Made by a program: the position numbers and the translations under genes. A stretch of DNA of 64,000 nucleotides from Microvirga sp. VF16. GTDB lineage: Bacteria > Pseudomonadota > Alphaproteobacteria > Rhizobiales > Beijerinckiaceae. The DNA is taken from assembly GCF_016864375.1 (NCBI RefSeq), contig NZ_CP069359.1:310001-374000 (forward strand). Reading direction: 5' to 3'. The notes below the pieces were generated by a model. The model had not been told where the DNA came from and did not search any database. It saw only the letters and a program-made list of their open reading frames with translations. This document shows, in pieces, positions 1 through 8,037 of the stretch. The number at the start of each line of letters is the position of its first letter. Within the stretch, counting starts at the first letter, position 1.

Positions 1-124
1 TTCGCCGGACGACCTGACCGCCATCGGTCGCGATGTGGAGAGCCTCGCCCTATCCCGCGCGGTCAAGTTCCATATCGAGCACCGCGTGCTCCTGAACGGG
101 AACAAGACTGTCGTATTCCGCTAA
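1..124 (+). CDS. purU: Formyltetrahydrofolate deformylase, C-terminal end (partial)
   Basis: Only the last 40 codons lie in the window; the frame is open from base 2 to the TAA at 122-124. The segment contains GRDVE, an LSRAV helix and the terminal GNKTVVF, which match the C-terminal end of PurU. PurU hydrolyses 10-formyl-THF to formate and THF in the cytoplasm. In many alphaproteobacteria purU sits in sarcosine oxidase operons, which fits the creatinine-to-sarcosine genes that follow. It converges on the ABC transporter operon. The assignment rests on a short tail, so it is good but not certain. Confidence 0.7.
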   Translation, partial: SPDDLTAIGRDVESLALSRAVKFHIEHRVLLNGNKTVVFR

Positions 125-188
125 GACACGCAGAGTTTGTGCCAAGATTGGCGAGCTCAAATATGCGTCCGATCGATGATCCGCGACC

Positions 189-392
189 CTAGGGTTTGTT
201 ATCGGCCTGCGTCGATGGCTTGCCCTCGATCCTATTCAAAGTTCGGCGATCCTTCGCAGGCCCCCTTTGGCGAGGAACTACAATGCACCGGCCTGCGAAC
301 GTGATGATCCAACCATCTGCCTCAGCGTCGCTGATGACCCGGTCAATCCAGCGAGAGAATCTCTTGATCGCGCTTGTGAACGTAGAGGACAT
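189..392 (-). CDS. Small hypothetical protein in purU-ABC gap
   Basis: A 67-codon minus-strand ORF occupies the 310-base gap between purU and the ABC transporter ATPase gene. It has an ATG at 392 with a GAGG sequence five bases upstream. The peptide has a balanced composition (SRWIDRV, GWIITFAG) rather than the Arg/Pro-rich look of shadow frames. No domain is recognised. It lies downstream of the ABC operon on the same strand. The call is tentative; apart from this ORF I see nothing in the gap. Confidence 0.3.
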   Translation of the reverse strand: MSSTFTSAIKRFSRWIDRVISDAEADGWIITFAGRCIVVPRQRGPAKDRRTLNRIEGKPSTQADNKP

Positions 393-434
393 TCGAGCCT
401 CACAGGGAATAGTCGCTCATCCTGTTATGTCTGC

Positions 435-1529
435 TCAGCCTTCCGGGAGAACATAAGCACTCTCTGTCTTCCAGGACAGACCTATCCTCCCGCCTCTCCG
501 GACATGGTTCTCCCGGAATGTCATATCAGGCACCAGAACCTTGATTTCCTGACGTTCATCCGTCTCGACATAAACCCTGACCGCGGCACCGACGAACTCT
601 TCGCCGATAATCCTCCCGACCATCACATTAGCTCCGGGTTGCGGGTGTGCAAGGCTGATCTGGATACGATCCTCGGGAACGACGAACCGAATCTGATCGC
701 CGGCGGATACGGATCTTTGAGGGTTGACCGGTGTCTCGAAGCTGGCACTCGCCGTTTGCACCGAAACCGTCGCGTCGGCGATCCGGTGGACCGTTCCTTC
801 AAAGATGTTGGAGGAACCCAGGAATTCGGCCACGAAACGATTGCGGGGGGTGCGGTAGATGTCGACAGGTCGCCCGATTTGCTCGATCCTCCCGCGGCTC
901 ATGATGATGACGCGGTCCGCCATCGAGAACGCTTCCGACTGGCTGTGGGTGACATAGACAAAGGTTATGCCGAGTTCTTCCTGCAACTCCGTTAGGACCG
1001 CCTGCATGCGCACCTTCAGGTGAGCATCAAGGGCACTTAATGGTTCATCCAGCAGCAGGATCTTCGGTTCGGTCACCAACGATCGTGCCAGCGCGACGCG
1101 TTGGCGCTGGCCGCCGGAAAGCTGCGCGATGTTGCGGTTCGTGAATTCGGAAAGTCCCATGCGATCCAGCCACCCGAGTGCGCGCTTGCGTCTTTCCGCT
1201 GCCGGAACCTTCCTCATCCTGAGGCCAAACTCGACGTTCTCGACAACGGTCAGGAAGGGAAACAACGCAAGGCTCTGCCAGACCAGTGGCGTCTCCCGCT
1301 GCCACGGCGGGAGATCGTTCATGCGGTGACCTTCGATCCTGATCTCTCCCTCGGATGGCGCCTCCAGACCCGCCAGCATCCGCAACGTGGTCGTCTTCCC
1401 GCATCCGGAGGATCCCATGATCGCGAGGAACTCACCAGCGGCGATCTCAAAGCTCGTGCGTTCGACGGCCGTAACGGCGCCGTAGCGTTTAACGACGTTG
1501 TCGACGGCGACGAGAGGGATTTTCGACAT
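435..1529 (-). CDS. ABC transporter ATP-binding protein, PotA/FbpC type
   Basis: A 364-residue ATPase of a polyamine/opine-type importer. Visible are Walker A GSSGCGKTT (about 39-47), the signature LSGGQRQRV, Walker B LLLDEP followed by SALD, and the switch His in YVTHSQSEA. A C-terminal TOBE-type domain occupies roughly residues 280-360. It is the last gene of a minus-strand operon encoding a LysR regulator, a binding protein and two permeases. It would power import across the inner membrane. The family suggests polyamine, opine or small cationic amino compounds. The divergent creatininase and creatinase genes suggest creatinine or creatine as cargo, which is an inference. Confidence 0.9.
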   Translation of the reverse strand: MSKIPLVAVDNVVKRYGAVTAVERTSFEIAAGEFLAIMGSSGCGKTTTLRMLAGLEAPSEGEIRIEGHRMNDLPPWQRETPLVWQSLALFPFLTVVENVEFGLRMRKVPAAERRKRALGWLDRMGLSEFTNRNIAQLSGGQRQRVALARSLVTEPKILLLDEPLSALDAHLKVRMQAVLTELQEELGITFVYVTHSQSEAFSMADRVIIMSRGRIEQIGRPVDIYRTPRNRFVAEFLGSSNIFEGTVHRIADATVSVQTASASFETPVNPQRSVSAGDQIRFVVPEDRIQISLAHPQPGANVMVGRIIGEEFVGAAVRVYVETDERQEIKVLVPDMTFRENHVRRGGRIGLSWKTESAYVLPEG

Positions 1530-1538
1530 TGTGTCCTC

Positions 1539-2444
1539 TTAGTGCGCATTTCCAGAGGGATCGGAGGTTCTCGCGCGATTCCGCAGCAGGATCTGCGCGA
1601 TGACGACGAGGGTTATGCTGGATAGGAAAACGACGGTTCCGATGGCATTGATGCGGGGGCTGACCTGCCCCTGAAGAAACCCGAGGACACGCACGGGGAG
1701 CGTCTCGTTGAGGCCGGACACGAACCACGCGACGGCGAACTCGTCGAAGGACACGGCCATCGTGATGAACAGTGCCGCCAGGATGGAGGGCATGGTAAAG
1801 GGAACGATGACACATCGAAGCGCCGTCCACTCGTCCGCCCCCAGATTCCAGGCCGCGGCCTCGAGGCTCTGGTCCATCTGAGATAACCGAAGCCGGATGA
1901 TTGCCATCGCGAACGGTGCACACATGACGACATGAGCCAGGATGACGGACCAGAGTTCGCCTGCGATCCCCAAGCGTGCGAAATACGCGAGCATACCGAG
2001 TCCCAGGATCACGACCGGGATGGTCGGCGGCAGGAGCGCAAGCGCGAGATAAAGTTTCTTCCCGAGGAAGTGGAAGCGGTAATCCGTGTATGCTGCGCCG
2101 AAGCCGATGATCGTTGAGAGAATGGATGTGCAAGCGCCGACAACGAGTGTGTTCTCGAAGCCCGTGATGACGAGAGGATCCGTGAACACGGCCTCGTACC
2201 AATCGGTCGTGAAATGCCCGAGCGGCAGGGACGGGAAGCGGTCGGAGTTGAACGAAAAGACGAAGCTTGCCGCGATCGGGGCGAAGATGAAGAGAAATAT
2301 GAGGCCGACATAAAGCTTCAGTGCGACCGATATGGCTCGGCCCCTGTCGACGATCCTCGTCTTGGCCGGACTGACCCGCCCGAGCCGAAGGGGGCGTCGC
2401 TCGGCGGGCGGGCCATCAGCCGCCATTGTCTGTTCCAGGTTCAT
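1539..2444 (-). CDS. ABC transporter permease, PotC type
   Basis: A 301-residue inner-membrane permease with about six membrane segments and the binding-protein-dependent transport signature region (EAAAWNLGADEW). I place the start at ATG 2442-2444, giving an ATGA overlap with the stop of the upstream permease. A longer open frame reaches 2540, but it would read back through the neighbouring gene. It pairs with the PotB-type permease to form the channel of the importer. The tight overlap indicates translational coupling. Confidence 0.88.
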   Translation of the reverse strand: MNLEQTMAADGPPAERRPLRLGRVSPAKTRIVDRGRAISVALKLYVGLIFLFIFAPIAASFVFSFNSDRFPSLPLGHFTTDWYEAVFTDPLVITGFENTLVVGACTSILSTIIGFGAAYTDYRFHFLGKKLYLALALLPPTIPVVILGLGMLAYFARLGIAGELWSVILAHVVMCAPFAMAIIRLRLSQMDQSLEAAAWNLGADEWTALRCVIVPFTMPSILAALFITMAVSFDEFAVAWFVSGLNETLPVRVLGFLQGQVSPRINAIGTVVFLSSITLVVIAQILLRNRARTSDPSGNAH

Positions 2445-3349
2445 CGTCCAGGCTTTCTGTAAGCGTAGGCAATCGAGGCGAATGCGACCGCAAGCAACGT
2501 GCCGATCATCATAAGTGCAATGACTGCGGCCCGGGGCCATTGCTGTCCCGATTTGGTCGTGTCAGTGATGAGGATGGGAAGCGTCGGGGATTGGCCGCCG
2601 CCGAGATACAATGGGCTGACGAAATCGCCGAACGTGAGGATGAAGCAAAAGAGCGCGGCCACGACCAGCCCGATCCGTGCCGACGGAATGATCACGGCAA
2701 ACACTGTGCGGACCCTGCCGCAACTGAGGTTGTGGGCGGCCTCGATCAGGCTGCGGTCGACGAACATCAGGCTGAACAGTTGAAGCAGGATGACGAGCGG
2801 AAGGGTCAGGGTCAAATATCCAATCAGCGTCCCGAACGCATTGTTGATCAGGGGAAGCGGGCTGAACCCGGCGGATGACAGCAGTTTATTGATGATGCCC
2901 TGATCCGTCAGGAAGATCTGCCACGAGTATATCCGCACGAGATAGCTGGTGAAGAAGGGAATGACGAGAAGGAAGATCGCGAGCTGTCGGGCTCGGGGCT
3001 GGAGCTTGAACGAAATTGCGTAGGCGCAAGGAAACGCAATCAGGCTGCAGACGCCGGTCGCGACAATCGCATTGATCCACGTGTGCGAATAGGTGGACCA
3101 GAAGACGTCGCTCGCCAGGACGTACTCCCAGTTGACCGACGTGAGGGCTGGCTGGAGGCGGAAATTCCTGACCTGCCAGAAGCTCAGCGCAACCAGGAAA
3201 AGGAGTGGCGCCACGAAGAATGCGAGCTGCCACACGAGCATCGGAAGAGCCAGGGCGACCCCAAAAAAGCGGATCCTGCGCATGCGAAGACAGTCTCCAG
3301 GAACGAGGGGCATGCTCCGGCCATGCCGTGCGGCCGGAGCGATGATCAT
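2441..3349 (-). CDS. ABC transporter permease, PotB type
   Basis: An inner-membrane permease of up to 302 residues with about six hydrophobic segments, the first starting near RIRFFGVALALPML. The EAA-loop region reads IEAAHNLSCGRVR. The start is uncertain: ATGs at 3349, 3313 and 3283 are in frame, and the last gives a more family-like N-terminus but has only a distant GGAG. It lies between the binding protein and the PotC-type permease, and its TGA overlaps the next ATG. It is the first permease of the putative creatinine/polyamine importer. Confidence 0.87.
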   Translation of the reverse strand: MIIAPAARHGRSMPLVPGDCLRMRRIRFFGVALALPMLVWQLAFFVAPLLFLVALSFWQVRNFRLQPALTSVNWEYVLASDVFWSTYSHTWINAIVATGVCSLIAFPCAYAISFKLQPRARQLAIFLLVIPFFTSYLVRIYSWQIFLTDQGIINKLLSSAGFSPLPLINNAFGTLIGYLTLTLPLVILLQLFSLMFVDRSLIEAAHNLSCGRVRTVFAVIIPSARIGLVVAALFCFILTFGDFVSPLYLGGGQSPTLPILITDTTKSGQQWPRAAVIALMMIGTLLAVAFASIAYAYRKPGR

Positions 3350-3408
3350 GGCCTCTTGGGGCGTAGGGACCGTCTGTCAGCGGGCCCAGGCTCGGGGCAC
3401 GGGCGGCG

Positions 3409-4539
3409 TCAGCCGCTCATTCCCTTGTAGCGCGTCCAGAAATCGTTCCAGACCTCCAGGTCCTGTTTGATGGGCAGCTCGCGGAACTGGATCTTGCCGG
3501 ACCGGATGTCGTCCATCACATTCGACTTGTTCAGTTCCATCCGTTGCCGCTTCGCCTCTTCGGGCGTGACCTTCGCCAGCAGCTCCCAACCTTTCTTATT
3601 CGGAATCAAGGCAGGATAAGCAGCCATGTTGGCCGACTTCGCCTGACCCTCGGCGGACGTAATGTACTGGATCCACTTCCGGGCGAGGTCCTGCTTCTTG
3701 GTGCCCTTGCCGATGCAGAACGACTCCGTCCATTGCAGTCCGCCTTCGTCGGGAATGACGGTGCGCACCGGAGCGCCATTCTTCTCGAGGACGCCGGTGA
3801 TCCAGTCGCCGATGCCGCAGAATGCCAGCATCTGCCCGTTCTTCAGCGAGGCGAACGTGCCGCCATAGTCGAAGAACCCACCGACCTGCCGCCTCAAGGA
3901 GATCGTCGTATCCTGAACCTTCTTCCAGGCGGCCGCGTCGATGTCGTACGGCTTCCTGTTCCCGGCATGGAGGCTCACCTGACCAAGGTTGGGAAGATGC
4001 CAGTCGAAATGCCCGACCTTGCCTTTGAGCTTCTCGTCCCAGAAGACCCGGTAGGAACGAGCCTGAGCTTCGGTAATGACCCCCGTATTATACGAGACGC
4101 CCAGGAAGCCGAAGCGGGTGATGACCGAGTAAAGCTTGTTGCCGTCCCAGTGCCCAGGGAAGCGGTGGAACTCGGGGAAGAACTCGTCGAAGGCATAGTC
4201 CTTGGGGTCGAGCTGTTCGATGTAGCCCGCCTCGCGGAGCTGCTGAACGTATTCCGCATCCGACAGGATGATGTCGTAGGTGCCCGGAGGCGACTGCGAT
4301 ATCAGGGCGAGCATATTGTCGCCACCGGTATAGTACTTCGGCACGAACTTGACGTTGTGCTGCCGTTCGAATTCCTGGACGACGTCAGGCTCGGCATGTC
4401 CGTACCAGGCCAGCATCGTGAGCTGGACCGGCTGGGCCGAGGCTGGGCGGATGAGATACGGCATGCCGATGGCCGCGACGCCGGCCGCCTTGAGGATCGT
4501 TCGCCGCGAGACGGGACCGGACCCGGATGTGCTTCCCAT
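3409..4539 (-). CDS. Periplasmic solute-binding protein, PotD type
   Basis: A 376-residue extracellular binding protein of the spermidine/putrescine family. The N-terminus carries a Tat-like signal (SRRTILKAAG, then a hydrophobic stretch ending near PASAQ), so it would be exported folded to the periplasm. It contains the family-like start of the mature part (LTMLAWYGHAEPDV) and a conserved LARKWIQYI near the end. It is the first transporter gene after the LysR regulator on the minus strand. It should set ligand specificity; the ligand cannot be read from sequence. Confidence 0.88.
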   Translation of the reverse strand: MGSTSGSGPVSRRTILKAAGVAAIGMPYLIRPASAQPVQLTMLAWYGHAEPDVVQEFERQHNVKFVPKYYTGGDNMLALISQSPPGTYDIILSDAEYVQQLREAGYIEQLDPKDYAFDEFFPEFHRFPGHWDGNKLYSVITRFGFLGVSYNTGVITEAQARSYRVFWDEKLKGKVGHFDWHLPNLGQVSLHAGNRKPYDIDAAAWKKVQDTTISLRRQVGGFFDYGGTFASLKNGQMLAFCGIGDWITGVLEKNGAPVRTVIPDEGGLQWTESFCIGKGTKKQDLARKWIQYITSAEGQAKSANMAAYPALIPNKKGWELLAKVTPEEAKRQRMELNKSNVMDDIRSGKIQFRELPIKQDLEVWNDFWTRYKGMSG

Positions 4540-4646
4540 TTCAGTTCCCTCTTTTATGCACGCATCGCCGTCGAGGGTATGCGTACTGGTTGTTGATGGT
4601 ATCTGTGCCCTCGCAATATTTGAAATTGATCTGTCAAATGTATCGA

Positions 4647-5573
4647 TTAGTTCCGCTTATTCAGAGGACTCGTGCCGATATTGCGGTCGATGCGGATGAC
4701 GTCGGTCTGGCCGGAGTCGTGGAGGCACTGGATCAGGTGGCTCGCCAGCAGGAGCCCCGCCGTCGAGAGTTGCGAATGCTTGTAGTGCAGCCCCACGCGG
4801 ATGTCCGTCATCGGCGGGAAGCCGTCCGCCTCCGTCAGGACACGCATGCCGCGGGTCAGCGTCCGCGACGTCATCGCGCTGATCCCTAGGCCCGACTGGA
4901 CGGCCTCTTGCAAGCCCGCGATGCTCGGGCTCGAATAGGCGATCCGCCAGGCCCGGTCGACGGTGTCGAGGGCCTGGATCATCCTGCTGCGGTACTCGCA
5001 CCCCTTGTGGTGAGCGGCGATCGGCACGGGGGTCTGCGCGTGCACGTCGCCGCCGGATGCCGCCACCCAGATGGGACGTTCGGCCCATGAGAACGCCAGG
5101 CCCGGCCCGGGCTGGGTCCCGTGCATCGCGACGACGATGTCCGCCTCGTCAGCTTCCAGCCGGGCCAGGAGTTCCTGGCTCAGGTCGCAGACGACCTCCA
5201 ACTGGACGTCCTGGTGCTTCTTGACGAAGTTCGTGAGCGCTCGCTGCAAGAACGCCATCGCGTAATCGGTCGGAAGCCCGACCCTGAGGATGCCATCCGA
5301 CTGCCGGCGCTGCAGGACGGCGGCGGCCTCGTCGTTCAGGCGGAGGATCTGGCGTGCGAACCGCAGCAGCACGTCGCCGGATTCGGTCGGGGCGATATCG
5401 CGCCCAGTCACCTGGACAAGGACGCACCCGACCAGGTCCTGGAGCTTCTGCATCTGCAGGGTGATCGCGGGCTGCGTGCGGCCTAGGGCCTGGCCCGCCT
5501 TGGTGAAGCTGCCCAGCTCGACGACCGTCACGAAGGTCCGGAGTATGTCGATCGGAAGATTGGTGAACCGCAT
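4647..5573 (-). CDS. LysR-family transcriptional regulator of the creatinine locus
   Basis: A 308-residue LysR regulator. The N-terminal winged helix-turn-helix includes LRTFVTVVELGSFTKAGQAL and TQPAITLQMQKL. The effector-binding domain follows from about residue 90. The ATG at 5573 is preferred over 5585 because an AGGGG lies just upstream of it. It is divergent from the creatininase gene and co-oriented with the ABC transporter genes, so it probably controls both directions in response to creatinine or a breakdown product. The effector is inferred from context. Confidence 0.85.
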   Translation of the reverse strand: MRFTNLPIDILRTFVTVVELGSFTKAGQALGRTQPAITLQMQKLQDLVGCVLVQVTGRDIAPTESGDVLLRFARQILRLNDEAAAVLQRRQSDGILRVGLPTDYAMAFLQRALTNFVKKHQDVQLEVVCDLSQELLARLEADEADIVVAMHGTQPGPGLAFSWAERPIWVAASGGDVHAQTPVPIAAHHKGCEYRSRMIQALDTVDRAWRIAYSSPSIAGLQEAVQSGLGISAMTSRTLTRGMRVLTEADGFPPMTDIRVGLHYKHSQLSTAGLLLASHLIQCLHDSGQTDVIRIDRNIGTSPLNKRN

Positions 5574-5588
5574 CCGACCCCTCATCGC

Positions 5589-5602
5589 TTATGGAAGCAT
5601 AA
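5589..5602. promoter_or_regulatory. Candidate LysR box between regulator and creatininase
   Basis: TTATG-GAAG-CATAA is a perfect 5-bp inverted repeat and contains a T-N11-A LysR-type core. It lies in the roughly 100-base divergent gap, 16 bases from the regulator start and about 70 bases upstream of the creatininase GTG. The position fits an autorepression and activation site. Binding is inferred. Confidence 0.45.
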
Positions 5603-5674
5603 TCCGAATTTATTTCTCTTATCAACGGCTCAAGATCAAGATGCTTCCGCAGTTGGCACCCTTCGGAGGTATTC

Positions 5675-6451
5675 GTGTCGAGTCGTACAGTATTCGCTGC
5701 CGAGATGCCGTGGCCGGACTACGACGCTGCGGTCCATGACGGCCGGACACCCATCATCATCCCCTTCGGCTCGATGGAGCAGCACGGCCACCACATGCCC
5801 CTGCACGTGGACGTGTTGCTCCCGACGGAGTTCGCGCGCCGCGTGGCAGGACAGATCGGGGCACTCGTCGCCCCGCCCTTCACATACGGATACAAGTCGC
5901 ACCAGAAATCCGGCGGCGGCAACCACCTGCCCGGAACGACGAGCCTCGACGGTGCGACCCTGGTCAATGGGCTGAAGAACGTCATCACCGAGTTCGCCCG
6001 TCATGGCATCCGCAAGTTCGCGATCATGAACGGGCACTACGAGAACGCCTGGTTCATCACGGAAGGGGTCGACCTGGCCCTCAAGGAGCTGCGCTGGGAT
6101 CGGGTCGACGGCGTGAAGGTCGTGGTCCTGTCCTACTGGGACTTCGTGAACGAGGAAACGATCGCGCGCCTGTACCCGGGCGGCTTCCCGGGATGGGCCG
6201 TCGAGCATGGCGGAGTGCTCGAGACGTCGTTGATGCTCGCCCTTCATCCGGAACTCGTGCAGCTCGAGAGGGCGCATGACCATCCGCCCGCGACATTCCC
6301 GCCGTACGACGTCTATCCCGTCAAGCCCGAATGGACGCCGGCGAGCGGAACCCTGTCCTCCCCGAAGGAGGCCACCGCCGAAAAGGGCGGGATCCTCCTC
6401 GAGGTCTGCACCACGGGTATCGTCGACGCTCTCAGGGCCGAATTCGCCTGA
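5675..6451 (+). CDS. Creatininase (creatinine amidohydrolase)
   Basis: A 258-residue cytosolic metal hydrolase that opens creatinine to creatine. Known metal ligands of the Pseudomonas enzyme are recognisable: Glu35 and His37 in MEQHGHH, Asp46 in VDVLLP, and His/Glu in NGHYEN. Further hallmark segments are KSGGGNH, PGTTSLDGAT, VVLSYWDFV and DHPPATFPPYDV. The start is GTG at 5675, with CGGAGG six bases upstream. It is followed after 78 bases by creatinase in the same direction. Similarity to true creatininases, rather than to the wider creatininase superfamily, is high along the whole length. Confidence 0.92.
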   Translation: MSSRTVFAAEMPWPDYDAAVHDGRTPIIIPFGSMEQHGHHMPLHVDVLLPTEFARRVAGQIGALVAPPFTYGYKSHQKSGGGNHLPGTTSLDGATLVNGLKNVITEFARHGIRKFAIMNGHYENAWFITEGVDLALKELRWDRVDGVKVVVLSYWDFVNEETIARLYPGGFPGWAVEHGGVLETSLMLALHPELVQLERAHDHPPATFPPYDVYPVKPEWTPASGTLSSPKEATAEKGGILLEVCTTGIVDALRAEFA

Positions 6452-6529
6452 GGGGCCAGGACGGGAAATCCTCGGCACGTGTGCCTGGGCCATCAAAGAG
6501 TCTTCACCGAACCAAAGAGGGAGAGATCA

Positions 6530-7798
6530 ATGTACCAGGAACCCCAAGACCTGCTTCGCGGCTCCGGCGGCGAGCCGGCAGGCGTGAGCGACATGCTTCA
6601 TGTCATGAAGTGGCACAACGGGGAGAAGGATTGGTCGCCGTTTTCGGACGCCGAGATGACCCGGCGTCACGATGCCCTGCGCCAGTACATGGCCGAGCAC
6701 GACATCGATGCCGCCCTCCTGACCTCCTATCACGGGATCTGCTACTACTCCGGCTTCCTGTATTGCTACTTCGGCAGGAAGTACGGGATGGTCATCGACG
6801 CCCAGAATGCGACGACGATCAGCGCCGCCATCGACGGAGGCCAGCCGTGGCGTCGGACCTTCGGCGACAACATCACCTACACGGACTGGCGTCGGGACAA
6901 CTTCTTCAGGGCGGTCCAGACGCTGACCGGAGGCGTCAAGCGCCTCGGCATCGAGTTCGACCATGTCTCGATCGACTACCGCAAGCAGATCGAGGATGCG
7001 CTGCCCGGCGTCGAACTGGTCGACATCGCGCCGCCCTCGATGTGGATGAGGACCATCAAGTCTGCCGAGGAGCACAGCCTCATCCGCGAGGGAGCCCGCA
7101 TCTGCAACGTCGGCGGACGCGCCGTCATGGATGCGGTCAAGGCGGGCATCCCGGAGTACGAGGTCGCCATTGCCTCGACCAACGCCATGATCAGGGAGAT
7201 CGGGAAATCGTTCCCGTTCGTCGAACTCATGGACACCTGGACCTGGTTCCAGTCAGGCCTCAACACGGATGGGGCGCACAACCCCGTCACGAACCGGACG
7301 GTACGGGCCGGCGACATCCTTTCGCTGAACTGCTTCCCCATGATCTTCGGCTACTACACGGCCCTTGAGCGTACGCTGTTCTGCGAGTACGCGTCCGATG
7401 CGCATCTCGACTACTGGCAGAAGAACTGCGAGGTCATGCGTGTCGGTTGCGACCTGATCAAGCCCGGGAAGCGGTGTTCCGAGATCGCGCTCGAGCTCAA
7501 CGGCATGTACCGTGAATGGAACCTGCTGCGGTACCGCTCCTTCGGGTATGGTCATTCCTTCGGCATCCTGAGTCACTATTATGGCCGGGAAGCGGGGGTC
7601 GAGCTTCGCGAGGACATCGATACCGTCCTGAAACCGGGAATGGTCGTCTCGATGGAACCGATGATCATGATCCCCGAGGGCCTTCCGGGCGCGGGCGGTT
7701 ACCGCGAGCACGACATCTTCATCGTGACCGAGACAGGGGCGGAGAACATCACGAATTTCCCCTATGGACCGGAACAGATGATCATTCGGAAGCGATAG
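6530..7798 (+). CDS. Creatinase (creatine amidinohydrolase)
   Basis: A 422-residue enzyme of the pita-bread fold that hydrolyses creatine to sarcosine and urea. Diagnostic segments are TSYHGICYYSGFLY, DGGQPWRRT, MDTWTWFQSG and TDGAHNPVT (catalytic His). FGYGHSFG and SMEPMIMIPEGLPG also match. The start is ATG 6530 after AGAGGGAG; a longer frame from 6479 lacks support. It is about 18 residues longer at the N-terminus than the Pseudomonas enzyme. Together with creatininase it converts creatinine to sarcosine and urea. Sarcosine oxidase genes are not in the window but may lie beyond purU. Confidence 0.93.
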   Translation: MYQEPQDLLRGSGGEPAGVSDMLHVMKWHNGEKDWSPFSDAEMTRRHDALRQYMAEHDIDAALLTSYHGICYYSGFLYCYFGRKYGMVIDAQNATTISAAIDGGQPWRRTFGDNITYTDWRRDNFFRAVQTLTGGVKRLGIEFDHVSIDYRKQIEDALPGVELVDIAPPSMWMRTIKSAEEHSLIREGARICNVGGRAVMDAVKAGIPEYEVAIASTNAMIREIGKSFPFVELMDTWTWFQSGLNTDGAHNPVTNRTVRAGDILSLNCFPMIFGYYTALERTLFCEYASDAHLDYWQKNCEVMRVGCDLIKPGKRCSEIALELNGMYREWNLLRYRSFGYGHSFGILSHYYGREAGVELREDIDTVLKPGMVVSMEPMIMIPEGLPGAGGYREHDIFIVTETGAENITNFPYGPEQMIIRKR

Positions 7799-7874
7799 GG
7801 GCGGCGTTGACCGGTCCGTGCTGAAGCGGTCCATTCCACCGCACCGAACATCGATGCAGACCTGACGATTGTCC

Positions 7875-7905
7875 GCGGCGGGCTACCGGTACGGGAGCCC
7901 GCCGC
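7875..7905 (+). terminator. Stem-loop after creatinase
   Basis: A perfect 10-bp inverted repeat (GCGGCGGGCT and AGCCCGCCGC) with an 11-base loop lies 77 bases after the creatinase stop. No T-run follows, so it may be a weak terminator or an mRNA-stabilising hairpin. It sits between this operon and the convergent cardiolipin synthase gene. Confidence 0.45.
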
Positions 7906-8037
7906 CTCGAAGGCAATGATCACGGGTCGCGAGGCTCCTAAGCCGTCAGGATTTCAGGATCTGTCCAGGCCGACCAGGCATCCCACCCGACGAAACGCGG
8001 CAGCAGGACGTGTGAGCCAAGCCGCCGGCGGACAGCC

